A stretch of DNA of 64,000 nucleotides from Streptomyces sp. 3214.6 (GCF_900129855.1 NZ_LT670819.1:6448001-6512000), one strand, 5' to 3'; counted from the first letter of the stretch, positions 1 to 8,638 are shown. Numbers and translations are program-made. Notes: generated by a model from the letters alone, not told the origin.

Positions 1-456
1 CCGACGGTCGAGGGGACCTTCAGGCCGCCGAGCCTGCCGCCGGGCGCGCATCAGGAGGCCGGCGGGTTCGCCTGGGCGACGCCCAGGGGCTGGCGGCGGG
101 ACGTCAAGACGGGCGCCGAGGTGCACTACACGTCCCCCGACGGCACCCAGGAACTCGTCGCCAAGTCCTCCCTGGCCCGCGGCGACCTCATGGACACCTG
201 GCGGACCTCCGAACACAACGCCCACCAGGGTCAGGACTACCGCAAGATCCGTCTGGAGGAGACGACGTTCCGAGGCAGGCCGGCGGTCGTCTGGGAGTAC
301 ACCTTCACCCTCCAGGGCACCCCCTGGCACGCCCGGCTCCTCGGCTTCGACGACAGCGGGAAGTCGTACCAGATCAACACCTGGTACCAGCCCGAGGCCG
401 AGACGACGGCCCTGAAGACGTACGAGAAGGTCAAGGACAGCTTCACCGTGAGGTGA
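1..456 (+). CDS. C-terminal part of a probable serine/threonine protein kinase (partial)
   Basis: The frame is open from the first base to TGA at 454-456, so the gene begins outside the window; about 151 residues are visible. The piece starts with a Pro/Gly-rich linker and then a compact domain rich in Trp, Tyr and charged residues (GWRRD, WRTSE, VVWEYTF, QINTWY). No kinase motif lies in the visible part. From memory, this domain resembles the extracellular C-terminus of Streptomyces membrane Ser/Thr kinases (PknB-like); the kinase assignment rests on that resemblance. It converges on the permease gene across a shared hairpin terminator. Confidence 0.55.
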   Translation, partial: PTVEGTFRPPSLPPGAHQEAGGFAWATPRGWRRDVKTGAEVHYTSPDGTQELVAKSSLARGDLMDTWRTSEHNAHQGQDYRKIRLEETTFRGRPAVVWEYTFTLQGTPWHARLLGFDDSGKSYQINTWYQPEAETTALKTYEKVKDSFTVR

Positions 457-498
457 CCGCTCCACTGTCATGTGACGGCGCGGGCAGGGGAGAAGCGC

Positions 499-528
499 GA
501 AAGGGGCCCGCTGCAGCGGACCCCTTTC
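499..528. terminator. Bidirectional hairpin terminator
   Basis: A 15-bp inverted repeat (GAAAGGGGCCCGCTG / CAGCGGACCCCTTTC, one G-U wobble) lies between two convergent genes, so it can serve both the kinase-end gene and the permease gene. Confidence 0.75.
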
Positions 529-545
529 ACATCGGCTCCCGAGAA

Positions 546-2060
546 CTACTCGACCTTGCCCTCGACCTTGTTTTTGGCCTGGGCCTGGGCCTGTGCCATG
601 GCCTCGCCCGCGCCGACGGCGGAGGACCGCCGTCCTTGCCGCCCGTCCCACTCCTTCACGAAGGCGATGAGGACCACGACCGCCGCGACGAGCAACGACA
701 GCAGCACGGTCGTCCGCCCGCTGCTCTCCCCCTCCGTGTCGGTCAGCATGTAACCGAGCACGAAGACGATCAGTGCGGCCGTCGCCCAGGTCAGGTACGG
801 GTACAGCCACATCTTCACGACCAGCTTCTCCGGCGCCTCGGCCTGGATGATCTTCCGCATCCGCAGCTGCGAGAAGCAGATCACGAGCCAGACGAACAGG
901 GCCACGGCCCCGCTGGAGTTCACGAGGAACAGGAAGACCGAGTCCGGGAACCGGTAGTTGAAGAAGACGGCGACGAACCCGAACACCACGGAGGCGACGA
1001 TCGCCGCGAGGGGAACGCCACGGTTCGTCGTCCGGGCGAAGACCTTCGGCGCGTCGCCCCGCTCACCGAGCGAGAAGGCCATGCGGGAGGCCGTGTAGAG
1101 GCCGGAGTTGAGACAGGACAGCACGGACGTCAGCACGATGAAGTTCATGATCTGACCGGCGTGCGCTATCCCGAGGGAGTCGAGGGCGGCGACGTAGGAG
1201 CCCTGCTCCTTGATGGACGCGTCGTCCCAGGGCAGCAGCGTGACGACGACGAAGATCGACCCGAGGTAGAAGACGCCGATCCGCCAGATGATGCTGTTCG
1301 TGGACTTGGTCACGGCCCGCTGCGGGTTCTCGGACTCGCCGGCCGCGAGGGTGGCGATCTCGCTGCCCATGAAGGAGAAGACGACGAGCAGCACGCCGGT
1401 GAGGATGGCGCCGGGCCCGTTGGGCAGGAAGCCGCCGTGGTCCGTGAGGTTGCCGAGACCGGCCTTGTCGCTGTCGACACCGGGCAGCACGCCGAAGACG
1501 GCGAGACCGCCGATGACGATGAACGCGCCGATCGCGACGACCTTGATCCCGGCGAACCAGAACTCGAACTCGCCGTAGGACCCGACGGAGACGAGGTTGG
1601 TGGCGGTCAGCACCACCATCACGATGAGCGCCCACCCCCACTGCGGGACGGCGGGGATCCACCCTTCGAGGATCTTGGCGCCGGCCGTGGCCTCCACGGC
1701 GAGCACGACGACCCAGAAGAACCAGTACAGCCAGCCGATGGAGAATCCGGCCCAGCGTCCGAGCGCTCGGTCGGCGTGCGCGGAGAACGAACCGGAGGTC
1801 GGATTGGCCGCGGACATCTCCCCGAGCATCCGCATCACCAGCACCACGAGCGTGCCGACGAGGGCGTAGGAGAGGAGGATGCCGGGTCCGGCGGTGGCGA
1901 TTCCGGAACTGGAACCGACGAACAGTCCGGCGCCGATGACGCCGCCGATGGCGATCATCGACAGATGCCGGTTCTTGAGCCCTGCCTGAAGTCCGGGACC
2001 GGGTTCTCCGGGACCTCCGGGGCCGCGGTCGGCCTGGGTGAGGGTCGGCTGCGAAGTCAT
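546..2060 (-). CDS. Amino acid permease (APC superfamily, GABA/aromatic permease-like)
   Basis: A 504-residue integral membrane protein with the pattern of about 12 hydrophobic segments typical of the amino acid transporter (AAT) family. The N-terminus carries the family signature (NRHLSMIAIGGVIGAGLFVG) followed by GPGILLSY; further on are GEMSAANPTSGSFS and GSEIATLAAGESENPQ, which match proton-coupled amino acid/GABA permeases. The C-terminal tail is Gln/Ala/Lys-rich and cytoplasmic. Role: proton-driven uptake of an amino acid across the plasma membrane; substrate cannot be told from sequence. Start at ATG 2060 has a purine-rich site (AAGGAAGA) about 8 nt upstream. Divergent from rpiB. Confidence 0.88.
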   Translation of the reverse strand: MTSQPTLTQADRGPGGPGEPGPGLQAGLKNRHLSMIAIGGVIGAGLFVGSSSGIATAGPGILLSYALVGTLVVLVMRMLGEMSAANPTSGSFSAHADRALGRWAGFSIGWLYWFFWVVVLAVEATAGAKILEGWIPAVPQWGWALIVMVVLTATNLVSVGSYGEFEFWFAGIKVVAIGAFIVIGGLAVFGVLPGVDSDKAGLGNLTDHGGFLPNGPGAILTGVLLVVFSFMGSEIATLAAGESENPQRAVTKSTNSIIWRIGVFYLGSIFVVVTLLPWDDASIKEQGSYVAALDSLGIAHAGQIMNFIVLTSVLSCLNSGLYTASRMAFSLGERGDAPKVFARTTNRGVPLAAIVASVVFGFVAVFFNYRFPDSVFLFLVNSSGAVALFVWLVICFSQLRMRKIIQAEAPEKLVVKMWLYPYLTWATAALIVFVLGYMLTDTEGESSGRTTVLLSLLVAAVVVLIAFVKEWDGRQGRRSSAVGAGEAMAQAQAQAKNKVEGKVE

Positions 2061-2094
2061 GGGGAGGGTCTTCCTTTGCGCCGCGTGGAGGGAA

Positions 2095-2184
2095 ACGGGG
2101 GAAACAGCGGAATACGGGGGAAGCAGCGGAATCAGGTGAATCGTGGGGGCGGGGGGCGTACGAGAGGGTGGGGGGGCGTACGAG
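2095..2184. repeat. Short tandem and direct repeats in the permease/rpiB divergent spacer
   Basis: The 275-bp spacer between the divergent permease and rpiB genes holds a 19-bp tandem duplication (2095-2113 and 2114-2132, one mismatch, core ACGGGGGAA.CAGCGGAAT) and a 14-bp direct repeat GGGGGGCGTACGAG at 2151-2164 and 2171-2184. The 20-bp period of the second pair fits two protein-binding sites on one DNA face, but no known operator is recognised. No gene is seen in this spacer. Confidence 0.6.
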
Positions 2185-2335
2185 CCGGTCCAGTGAATCT
2201 GAGGTGAATGGATTCGGGAACCTTTGATTCCGTATCGTTACCTGAGGTTTTCCTGAGCTTCTGTAGCAGTGCTCACAGTTTTCGGACGCGGCACCCGGCG
2301 CTGCTACCCCGCGACACCCGTGTCACACTCATCCC

Positions 2336-2824
2336 ATGCGCGTGTATCTCGGCTCGGACCATGCCGGCTTCGAACTCAAGAACCACCTCGTCGAATGGCT
2401 CAAGGCGGCGGGTCACGACCCGGTCGACTGCGGCCCGCACATCTACGACGCCCAGGACGACTACCCGCCCTTCTGCCTCCGCGCCGCGGAGAAGACGGCC
2501 GCGGACCCCGACTCCCTCGGCATCGTGATCGGCGGCTCCGGCAACGGCGAGCAGATCGCGGCGAACAAGGTGAAGGGCGTCCGTGCCGCCCTCGCCTGGA
2601 GCGAGGAGACCGCGTCCCTCGGCCGCCAGCACAACAACGCCAACGTCGTCGCGGTCGGCGCCCGCATGCACACCCAGGACGAGGCGACGAAGTTCGTCGA
2701 GACCTTCCTGGCCACCCCGTTCTCCGAGGACGAACGGCACATCCGCCGCATCGACATGCTCGCGGACTACGAGACGACGGGTGACCTGCCGGCCATTCCC
2801 GCGCACCACCCGCAGCAGGACTGA
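2336..2824 (+). CDS. rpiB: Ribose-5-phosphate isomerase B
   Basis: A 162-residue cytoplasmic enzyme interconverting ribose 5-phosphate and ribulose 5-phosphate in the pentose phosphate pathway. It opens with the family signature YLGSDHAGFELK and has the GGSGNGEQIAANKVKG loop. In E. coli RpiB the base is a Cys in this loop; here there is none and Glu72 sits where Mycobacterium tuberculosis RpiB uses Glu75, so this is the mycobacterial-type active site (established for that family). Start at ATG 2336: a possible -10 (CACACT, 2324-2329) ends 6 nt before it and no clear ribosome site exists, so the mRNA may be leaderless. Followed after 32 nt by the DNA glycosylase gene. Confidence 0.93.
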   Translation: MRVYLGSDHAGFELKNHLVEWLKAAGHDPVDCGPHIYDAQDDYPPFCLRAAEKTAADPDSLGIVIGGSGNGEQIAANKVKGVRAALAWSEETASLGRQHNNANVVAVGARMHTQDEATKFVETFLATPFSEDERHIRRIDMLADYETTGDLPAIPAHHPQQD

Positions 2825-2856
2825 CCGCCCCCCGCGGGCTGGAAGGAACACGCGCC

Positions 2857-3666
2857 GTGCCAGAGGGGCACACGATCCACCGGCTGGCGTCGGACTACGC
2901 CGACCGCTTCTCCGGCACGGCATCGCGCGTGACCAGCCCCCAGGGCAAGTTCTCCGACGCTGCCGAACTCCTCAGCGGAGCGGAACTCACCCGCACCGAG
3001 GCCCACGGCAAGCACCTCTTCCTCGGCTTCCGCGACACCGACTGGGTCCACATCCACCTCGGACTCTTCGGCAAGGTCGCCTTCGGTGACGCACCGGCGC
3101 CCCCGCCGACGGACACGGTCCGACTACGCCTCGCCAACGCCACGTCGTACGTCGATCTGCGCGGCCCGACGACCTGCGCGCTCATCACGGACGCCGAGAA
3201 GCAGGCGATACACGACCGTCTGGGCCCCGACCCCTTGCGCGAGGACGCCGAACCGCGGAGGGCGTACCAGCGGATCTCCCGCAGCCGTACGACGATCGCC
3301 GCCCTCCTCCTGGACCAGAAGATCATCGCCGGCGTCGGCAACGTCTACCGCGCCGAAGTCCTCTTCCGGCACCGCATCGACCCGTACCGCGCGGGCAGGA
3401 CCATCACTCCCGCCGAGTGGGACGCGATCTGGACCGACCTCGTCGCCCTCATGCGCGAGGGCGTCCGCAACAACCGCATCGACACGGTCCGCCCGGAGCA
3501 CACCCCGGAGGCGATGGGCCGCCCGCCCCGCGTCGACGACCACGGTGGCGAGGTGTACGTCTACCGGCGCACCCACCAGCCCTGCCACCTCTGCGGCGAC
3601 ACCGTCCGCACCGCCGACCTGGCCGCCCGCAACCTCTTCTGGTGCCCGACCTGCCAGAAGAACTGA
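2857..3666 (+). CDS. Fpg/Nei-family DNA glycosylase (endonuclease VIII-like)
   Basis: A 269-residue base-excision repair enzyme. After the GTG start the protein reads PEGHTIHRLA: Pro2 is the nucleophile and Glu3 the catalytic acid of the Fpg/Nei family. A helix-two-turns-helix region (ALLLDQKIIAGVGNVYRAEV) lies mid-protein, and the C-terminus has a zinc finger with two CxxC pairs (CHLCG and CPTC). PEGH and the overall length fit the actinobacterial Nei2-type group, which removes oxidised pyrimidines and nicks the AP site; exact substrate is inferred. It lies 32 nt after rpiB on the same strand and is probably co-transcribed. Confidence 0.9.
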   Translation: MPEGHTIHRLASDYADRFSGTASRVTSPQGKFSDAAELLSGAELTRTEAHGKHLFLGFRDTDWVHIHLGLFGKVAFGDAPAPPPTDTVRLRLANATSYVDLRGPTTCALITDAEKQAIHDRLGPDPLREDAEPRRAYQRISRSRTTIAALLLDQKIIAGVGNVYRAEVLFRHRIDPYRAGRTITPAEWDAIWTDLVALMREGVRNNRIDTVRPEHTPEAMGRPPRVDDHGGEVYVYRRTHQPCHLCGDTVRTADLAARNLFWCPTCQKN

Positions 3667-3669
3667 CGC

Positions 3670-4932
3670 TCAGAACCCGTGCGGCAGCCAAGGCGCCGCG
3701 CCCGCCCCGAACCCCACCGCCGCCTCGGCCAGCGCCCCCCGCCGCAGTTCCCGTACGCGCCCGGCCGCCCCGAGCGCCCCGAGGCTCACCCCGCCGAGAT
3801 ACGCCGCCCCCAACTCCCGTACGGACAGAGCGAGATCGGCGGCGTCGGAGGTACGCCCGCACACCGCGCCCTTGGCGTCCCCCGACAGCCGCCAGCGCCC
3901 CGAGTTCCAGGGACAGAAGGCGTCCTCGACCTCCAGCACCACATCCACCGGCGCCTGATACGTCCGCGCCTCCAGCGCCGCGCCCACCTCCACCAGCCGC
4001 ACGTACAACGAGTCCCGCATCCGCAGCTCGCACCGCCGGATGTCGGAGACGAGATGCTGCCACCCCTCGTCCAGCGGCCGCCCCCGCACCTTCAGCGAGG
4101 TCGTGAGGTCGATCCCGAACAGGAACCGCCACAGCGCCGCCTCCGACACGGGATCGAGCCCCGCCAGATCCTGGAGCAGCACCTGACCGTTGTGCCCGCT
4201 GTCCCGCCACTCGGGCCGTATCCGGAAGCGGGCGTACCCGGTCACCTCGCCGTCCCGCTCGGCGAGCACGCACTGCAGCGGCGACGCCCCGCCCCGCCCG
4301 CTCTCCGGATCGAGCAGCGCCAGCCGCTCCCACCCGGGCTGCCGCGCGAGCATCCCGGCCCGCCGGGGCACGGTCCGCGCGTACACCGCCTCGCACACGT
4401 CCAGCTCCGCGCCGGGATCGACGTACCGCAGCCGTACGTCGTCCGTACCGGCCGGGACGGACAGTGCCACCCGGCCGGTGTCGATCTCGGCGTGCAGTCC
4501 GAAGCTCGCCGCCCCGTACCCGAACCGCCCGTAGATCGCCGGCTCCGAGGCCGTGAGGACGGCGACCGCCTCGCCCCAGGCCCGCACGTCGTCCAGCTGC
4601 CGCCGCATCATCGACGTCAGCAGCCCGCGCCGCCGGTGCGTCGCGCTCACGGAGACCATCGTCACGCCCGCCGCCGGCACCGACGCCCCGCCCGGCACGG
4701 TCAGCCGGAAGTCGTACGCCCCGGCCGTCGCCACGCACGCGCCGCCGTCCCACACCCCGAGGGAGCGCTCGTACGGGGTGAGCGCCCTGAACAGCTCCCG
4801 CTCCTCGGTCGGCTCCTCGACCCCGCCGAAGGCGCGGAGCAGGGTGCCGTACCACTCGTCCCATTCGTCGCGCCGCAGCACCCGCATGCCGTCCGCCGCC
4901 GGGGTTTCGTCGCGCCTCGCCTCAGTCGTCAT
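3670..4932 (-). CDS. Eis-like GNAT N-acetyltransferase
   Basis: A 420-residue protein matching the Eis (enhanced intracellular survival) layout: an N-terminal GNAT domain with an acetyl-CoA loop (VSVSATHRRRGLLTSMM), a second degenerate GNAT domain, and a C-terminal sterol-carrier-like domain (region of FCPWNSGRWRLSGDAKG). The last residue is Phe; in M. tuberculosis Eis the C-terminal carboxylate of a Phe acts as catalytic base (established there, inferred here). Likely acetylates amines such as aminoglycosides or Lys side chains. Start chosen at ATG 4932 (MTTEARRD); an upstream in-frame ATG at 5175 would add 81 atypical residues. Its end lies 3 nt from the end of the glycosylase gene (convergent). 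Confidence 0.85.
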   Translation of the reverse strand: MTTEARRDETPAADGMRVLRRDEWDEWYGTLLRAFGGVEEPTEERELFRALTPYERSLGVWDGGACVATAGAYDFRLTVPGGASVPAAGVTMVSVSATHRRRGLLTSMMRRQLDDVRAWGEAVAVLTASEPAIYGRFGYGAASFGLHAEIDTGRVALSVPAGTDDVRLRYVDPGAELDVCEAVYARTVPRRAGMLARQPGWERLALLDPESGRGGASPLQCVLAERDGEVTGYARFRIRPEWRDSGHNGQVLLQDLAGLDPVSEAALWRFLFGIDLTTSLKVRGRPLDEGWQHLVSDIRRCELRMRDSLYVRLVEVGAALEARTYQAPVDVVLEVEDAFCPWNSGRWRLSGDAKGAVCGRTSDAADLALSVRELGAAYLGGVSLGALGAAGRVRELRRGALAEAAVGFGAGAAPWLPHGF

Positions 4933-5080
4933 GGGCTCATGCCTAGCAGTCCATTGCGGGACGAGCCAGGGAATTTCTCCCTCCTGGCAGCGCGAGCGCT
5001 TTCCGTGAAGTTCACTGTGAAGTTGAACCTCGGACGGGGGACAAGTGGGGCCTCCCGTGCCAAGCGGCGGGTTCGATGGA

Positions 5081-5086
5081 TAGGGT
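5081..5086 (+). promoter_or_regulatory. Putative -10 box of the PP2C phosphatase gene
   Basis: TAGGGT matches the TANNNT actinobacterial -10 element and ends 9 nt before the ATG at 5096, leaving room for only a 0-3 nt leader. No convincing -35 is seen. Confidence 0.4.
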
Positions 5087-5095
5087 CCCGAACTA

Positions 5096-6280
5096 ATGGC
5101 AGCAGGACGACAGCGGCGCGCGGAAGCCGAGACGTTGGCGGCCCGGTTGAAGCACTGGATGCACCGGGTCCGCACCGGCGTGCGCAGAAGCGCCGTGGAC
5201 TACTTCCGCGGCGACGGCTCCGACTGGATCGCGCTTGCCTTCCTGCTGCTCACCGTCCCGCTCATCGCCGCCACCACGCTCGCCAACTCGGTGTGGTGCT
5301 CACCGGCCGCCTTGGTGCTGCCGATCGTCGCCGGCGGCCTGCTGCTGCGCCCGTCGAGCCTGCTCGGTCTGTACGCGGCGGCGGCCACGGCCCTCATCGT
5401 GGAATCGGTGCAGCTCGGCCCCTACACCGAGGGCCCCTCACGCGTGACGCCCGGCGTGGTCCTCGTCGTCGCGGCATGCGGTTTCTTCGGCCTGCTCATC
5501 GCCCAGTTCCGCAGCCGGGTCGGCGTGCCCTGGCGGCGCGGCGGCACCATGCTCTTCGACCTGCGCGAACGCATCCGCGTGCAGAGCAAGCTGCCGAGTC
5601 TGCCACCCGGCTGGCACCGCGAGATGGCGCTGCGGCCGGCGGGCGGCCAGTCGTTCTCCGGCGACTTCGTCGTCGCGGCCCGTACCAACGGCGGCCGCAC
5701 CATGGAGGTCGTCCTCACCGACGTCTCCGGCAAGGGCATGGACGCCGGTTCGCGCGCGCTGCTGCTGTCCGGCGCCTTCGGCGGCCTGCTCGGCTCCCTG
5801 CCCCCGCACGCCTTCCTCCCGGCCGCCAACGGCTATCTGCTCCGCCAGGACTGGGACGAGGGTTTCGCGACCTCCATCCACCTGGTCCTCGACCTCGACT
5901 CCGGTGACTACGAGCTGTACTCCGCCGGCCACCCGCCGGGCCTCCAGCTCAGCGCGGGCAGCGGCCGCTGGGAGGAGAAGGCCGCCGAGGGCCCCCTCCT
6001 CGGGGTGTACGACGGCGCCCAGTTCGACCCGGTGAAGGGCTCCCTGCGCCCGGGTGACGTGCTGATGCTCTTCACCGACGGCCTGGTGGAGACCTCCGAC
6101 CGGGACATCGTCGAGGGCATCGACCGCCTCACCGGCGAGGCCGACCGCTATGTCGCCGGCGGCTTCCAGGGCGCCGCCTGGCACCTGATCGAGGCGGTGG
6201 CGAAGGACGTCAACGACGACCGCGCCCTGCTCCTGGTCTGCCGCGAGGGCCCGACGGCCCAGATGGCCCCGCTGTCCTGA
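5096..6280 (+). CDS. Membrane PP2C/SpoIIE-family serine phosphatase
   Basis: A 394-residue protein. Residues about 45-140 hold four hydrophobic segments (for example LAFLLLTVPLIAATTLA), then a SpoIIE/RsbU-type PP2C domain from about residue 165 to the end. Metal-binding and catalytic motifs are visible: SFSGDF, VLTDVSGKGMDAG, YSAGHPPG, LFTDGLVE and NDDRALLLV. In Streptomyces such proteins dephosphorylate anti-anti-sigma factors in partner-switching networks; no sigma-factor partner gene is next to it, so the target is unknown. No sensor domain other than the membrane part is present. Divergent from the Eis-like gene. Confidence 0.88.
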   Translation: MAAGRQRRAEAETLAARLKHWMHRVRTGVRRSAVDYFRGDGSDWIALAFLLLTVPLIAATTLANSVWCSPAALVLPIVAGGLLLRPSSLLGLYAAAATALIVESVQLGPYTEGPSRVTPGVVLVVAACGFFGLLIAQFRSRVGVPWRRGGTMLFDLRERIRVQSKLPSLPPGWHREMALRPAGGQSFSGDFVVAARTNGGRTMEVVLTDVSGKGMDAGSRALLLSGAFGGLLGSLPPHAFLPAANGYLLRQDWDEGFATSIHLVLDLDSGDYELYSAGHPPGLQLSAGSGRWEEKAAEGPLLGVYDGAQFDPVKGSLRPGDVLMLFTDGLVETSDRDIVEGIDRLTGEADRYVAGGFQGAAWHLIEAVAKDVNDDRALLLVCREGPTAQMAPLS

Positions 6281-6329
6281 GACATCACTCTCCCGAGGCG
6301 GAACTCTCCTGAGACGTAAGGGGACACCC

Positions 6330-6770
6330 ATGCTCACCCTGGCCGAGGTCGAGGCCCTCGCCCGCGCCGCCCACGAGGGGCAGACCGACAAGGCGGGCCG
6401 GCCCTACGCCGAGCACCTTCAGGCGGTCGCGGAGGGCGTACGCGCGCGGGGCGGCGACGCCGACCAGATCGCGGCCGCCTGGCTGCACGACGCCGTCGAG
6501 GACGACGCCCTGTCCGCGGCCTGGCTGGACGGCGCCGCGCTGAGCGACCGCACCAAGGCGGTCGTCCTCTCGGTCACCAAACGGGCGGGGGAGACGCCGG
6601 AGGCGTACGCGGCGCGCATCCTGGCCACACCGGGCGCGCGGCTGGTGAAGGAGGCGGACCTGGCGCACAACGCCGACCCGGCCCGGCTGGCGGTCCTGGA
6701 CCCGCCGACCCGCACCCGCCTGACCGAGAAGTACACCCACATGCGGGCACTCCTCGGCCTGTCCCCCTGA
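6330..6770 (+). CDS. HD-domain phosphohydrolase (Mesh1/RelA-SpoT hydrolase-like)
   Basis: A 146-residue cytoplasmic protein with the HD signature: an early His (RAAHEGQ), then the metal-binding pair in WLHDAVEDD and a later Asp in EADLAHNADPARL. The order H...HD...(E)D...N/D resembles the small (p)ppGpp hydrolases related to the SpoT hydrolase domain, but the substrate is not proven and other phosphomonoesters are possible. It starts 49 nt after the phosphatase gene with a ribosome site near GTAAGGGGA; probable two-gene transcript. It converges on the acyltransferase gene with a 9-nt gap. Confidence 0.8.
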   Translation: MLTLAEVEALARAAHEGQTDKAGRPYAEHLQAVAEGVRARGGDADQIAAAWLHDAVEDDALSAAWLDGAALSDRTKAVVLSVTKRAGETPEAYAARILATPGARLVKEADLAHNADPARLAVLDPPTRTRLTEKYTHMRALLGLSP

Positions 6771-6779
6771 CCGGCGCGT

Positions 6780-7943
6780 CTAGACGCCGGCCTTCGCGCG
6801 CTCGCGGGCGAGTGCGGCGGCGTCCCGCTTGAAGGCCCACTCCATCTTCGGTTCCACCACGAACCCGAGCACCCGCCGCACGGGCCTGGTGCACAACAGG
6901 GTGACGATGACGGCCACGAGGACGGTGACGGCGATCTCCCCGAGCGGGCGGTGCAGGGCCGGGTGGTCGAACCAGCCGCGGTAGTCGGCGGTCTTGAGCA
7001 GCAGACCGTGCACCAGATAGCCGTAGAGCGTGCCCGCGCCGAGCGCCGTGAACCACATCGTGCGCCCCGGCACCCAGGCGAGGAAGCAGGCGGTCAGCAG
7101 CAGGGAGCAGCCGAACAGGGCGAGCTGCATGACGGGACCGACCCACCACGGCACGCCCAGTTCCTGCGCGGAGCTGCGGTGGTAGAGCCACCCGCTGTTC
7201 ATGCGCGGCACCGCCCACCAGCAGAAGGCCAGCGCGAAGACGAACACCGGCACCGCCGCGATCCGGACCGAGCGCCGGCGCACCAGCCGGAAGTGCTCCG
7301 GCTTCAGGTTCAGCCCCAGCACGAAGAACGGCAGGAACTGAAGAACGCGCTGGAGGTCCAGGTCGTCACCGATGTTCGGGGTGGCGGACGCCAGCATGGC
7401 GATGCCCAGCGCGAGCGGCACCGGATACCGGACCAGCTTCCAGATGGGCGTGGTCAGTCGCCAGATGAACAGCGCGCACAGGAACCAGGTCAGGTAGTAG
7501 GGGTCGAGCAGACTGATGTCCTGCGGGGAGCCGTCGACGTACGTCTTCAGCAGCGGGTAGGCGGTCTCGAAGACGATGTACGGCACGACGACGCCCGTCA
7601 CCAGCCGCTTCAGCTTGCCGGGGCTCGCGTCGAAATTGCGGGAGAAGAAGCCGGAGATGAGGATGAAGGCCGGCATGTGGAACGTGTACACCAGCACGTA
7701 CGCCGCCGTGAGCACCCGGCTGTCGCCCTTGAGGGGTTCCCAGGTGTGCCCCATCGCCACCAGCACGATCGCCAGGTATTTGGCGTTGTCGAAGAACGCG
7801 TCACGCTTGGTGACCGGCCGTGGCGACGGCTGCCCGGCGGATCTGTCCCCGGACGGATCGTGCAGATCGTGTTCGTCGCGTTGATCTTGTTGATCGTGTT
7901 GATCGTTCTGGCTCGGAACGAGAGACGGAGCGGCGGAGAACAT
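6780..7943 (-). CDS. Acyltransferase family 3 membrane protein
   Basis: About 387 residues. After a polar Gln/Asp/His-rich N-terminal stretch come around ten hydrophobic segments typical of acyltransferase-3 proteins (OafA/NodX type). Family marks are an early region (FFDNAKYLAIVLVAMGHTW) with the conserved His, FHMPAFILISGFF, and TLYGYLVHGL near the end. These enzymes move acyl groups onto sugars or lipids at the membrane; the acceptor is unknown. Start ATG 7943 is preferred because a -10 box ends 7 nt upstream; an in-frame ATG at 7994 would add 17 residues. Confidence 0.83.
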   Translation of the reverse strand: MFSAAPSLVPSQNDQHDQQDQRDEHDLHDPSGDRSAGQPSPRPVTKRDAFFDNAKYLAIVLVAMGHTWEPLKGDSRVLTAAYVLVYTFHMPAFILISGFFSRNFDASPGKLKRLVTGVVVPYIVFETAYPLLKTYVDGSPQDISLLDPYYLTWFLCALFIWRLTTPIWKLVRYPVPLALGIAMLASATPNIGDDLDLQRVLQFLPFFVLGLNLKPEHFRLVRRRSVRIAAVPVFVFALAFCWWAVPRMNSGWLYHRSSAQELGVPWWVGPVMQLALFGCSLLLTACFLAWVPGRTMWFTALGAGTLYGYLVHGLLLKTADYRGWFDHPALHRPLGEIAVTVLVAVIVTLLCTRPVRRVLGFVVEPKMEWAFKRDAAALARERAKAGV

Positions 7944-7950
7944 TCGAGGC

Positions 7951-7980
7951 ACCCTAGCGTCGCGTGCGCGTATTCGTAAA
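7951..7980 (-). promoter_or_regulatory. Promoter of the acyltransferase gene (leaderless type)
   Basis: On the minus strand TTTACG (7980-7975) and TAGGGT (7956-7951) are separated by 18 nt, and TAGGGT ends 7 nt before ATG 7943. Transcription would begin at or next to the start codon. Confidence 0.5.
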
Positions 7981-8310
7981 ACCCCCCAGGTCATTCCTCG
8001 TTATTGCTCTCCGAGTACCTCACGGCTGCCCTTGATGTCACGATTCATCCCGACTAAAAGGTGCATAACGCCGGTTGTGTGCCTGTAGTTGACGTACCTG
8101 CGGCCATCATTCGAATTACCTGCGCACATGTTGTGTGGACAGGGAAACCAACTGCCCAGATTTTCACTGCGGATGGGCCCTCGAATTGCCGTACGGGGCA
8201 CTCGTGCTCGGAAGGTCCACGCGATGATGCGTCACGGGCCGCATAGGGAGGCCGGGTTGGTGGCACGATGGTCTCGGGAGTGCGGACCGATCGAGGGTGT
8301 GTGATCAGTT
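7981..8310. other. Intergenic region without a recognisable gene
   Basis: About 330 bp between the divergent acyltransferase and small membrane protein genes. It looks richer in A/T than its surroundings, and short open frames on both strands lack start signals or coding character. It must hold promoters for both neighbours; no operator or RNA motif is recognised. Confidence 0.5.
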
Positions 8311-8505
8311 GTGGCCATTTCACTGTCAGTGGTGCTGCTGTTGGCGATCATCCTGGTGGTACTGATCCGGGGAGGGTCGATCAAGGCGGGTCCGGCGATA
8401 GTCGCGATCCTCTTCGGCTTCTTCCTCGCCTCGACCGGCATGGCCCCGTCGATCAACCGCTTCCTCAACTCCCTCGCGGAGTCGATCAACTCGATCAGCT
8501 TCTGA
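8311..8505 (+). CDS. Small conserved membrane protein (64 aa)
   Basis: A 64-residue protein starting at GTG 8311 (MAISLSVVLLLAIILVVLI). Two hydrophobic stretches (residues about 3-19 and 26-43) flank a short basic turn, giving a two-pass hairpin in the membrane; the tail is polar and Ser/Asn-rich. Small proteins of this kind are common in Streptomyces chromosomes but the function is unknown. It is the last host gene before the integrated element, and a strong hairpin follows it. Confidence 0.7.
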   Translation: MAISLSVVLLLAIILVVLIRGGSIKAGPAIVAILFGFFLASTGMAPSINRFLNSLAESINSISF

Positions 8506-8550
8506 GGCCGGCCCTCGCCGTGTTCCGGACATGTGCCCGAACGCGACGAG

Positions 8551-8584
8551 GGCCGGGTCGGAGAAGTACATCTCCGACCCGGCC
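8551..8584. terminator. Hairpin terminator before attL
   Basis: A perfect 14-bp stem (GGCCGGGTCGGAGA / TCTCCGACCCGGCC) with a 6-nt loop. It terminates the small membrane protein gene and, before the element inserted, would also have lain just downstream of the tRNA-Gly gene that reads leftward. Confidence 0.75.
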
Positions 8585-8589
8585 CGGGC

Positions 8590-8638
8590 CGTACAGAGCG
8601 GGCGACGGGAATCGAACCCGCGTAGCTAGTTTGGAAGA
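8590..8638. repeat. attL: left copy of the 49-bp attachment repeat
   Basis: These 49 bp are identical to 18583-18631. They hold the tRNA-Gly 3' end, T-arm and part of the anticodon arm, and diverge after GGAAGA, so this copy is a tRNA 3' fragment and not a working tRNA. It marks the left junction of the element. Confidence 0.93.

Noticed and set aside
453..2207. A 584-codon plus-strand frame opposite the permease gene
   Set aside because: It is the antisense of a clear membrane transporter; composition (Asp/Glu/His/Gly/Arg) is typical of shadow frames in high-GC DNA.
8597..8638. A second tRNA-Gly gene at the left end of the element
   Set aside because: Only the 3' half is present; the sequence departs from tRNA after the anticodon loop, so it is an att remnant.
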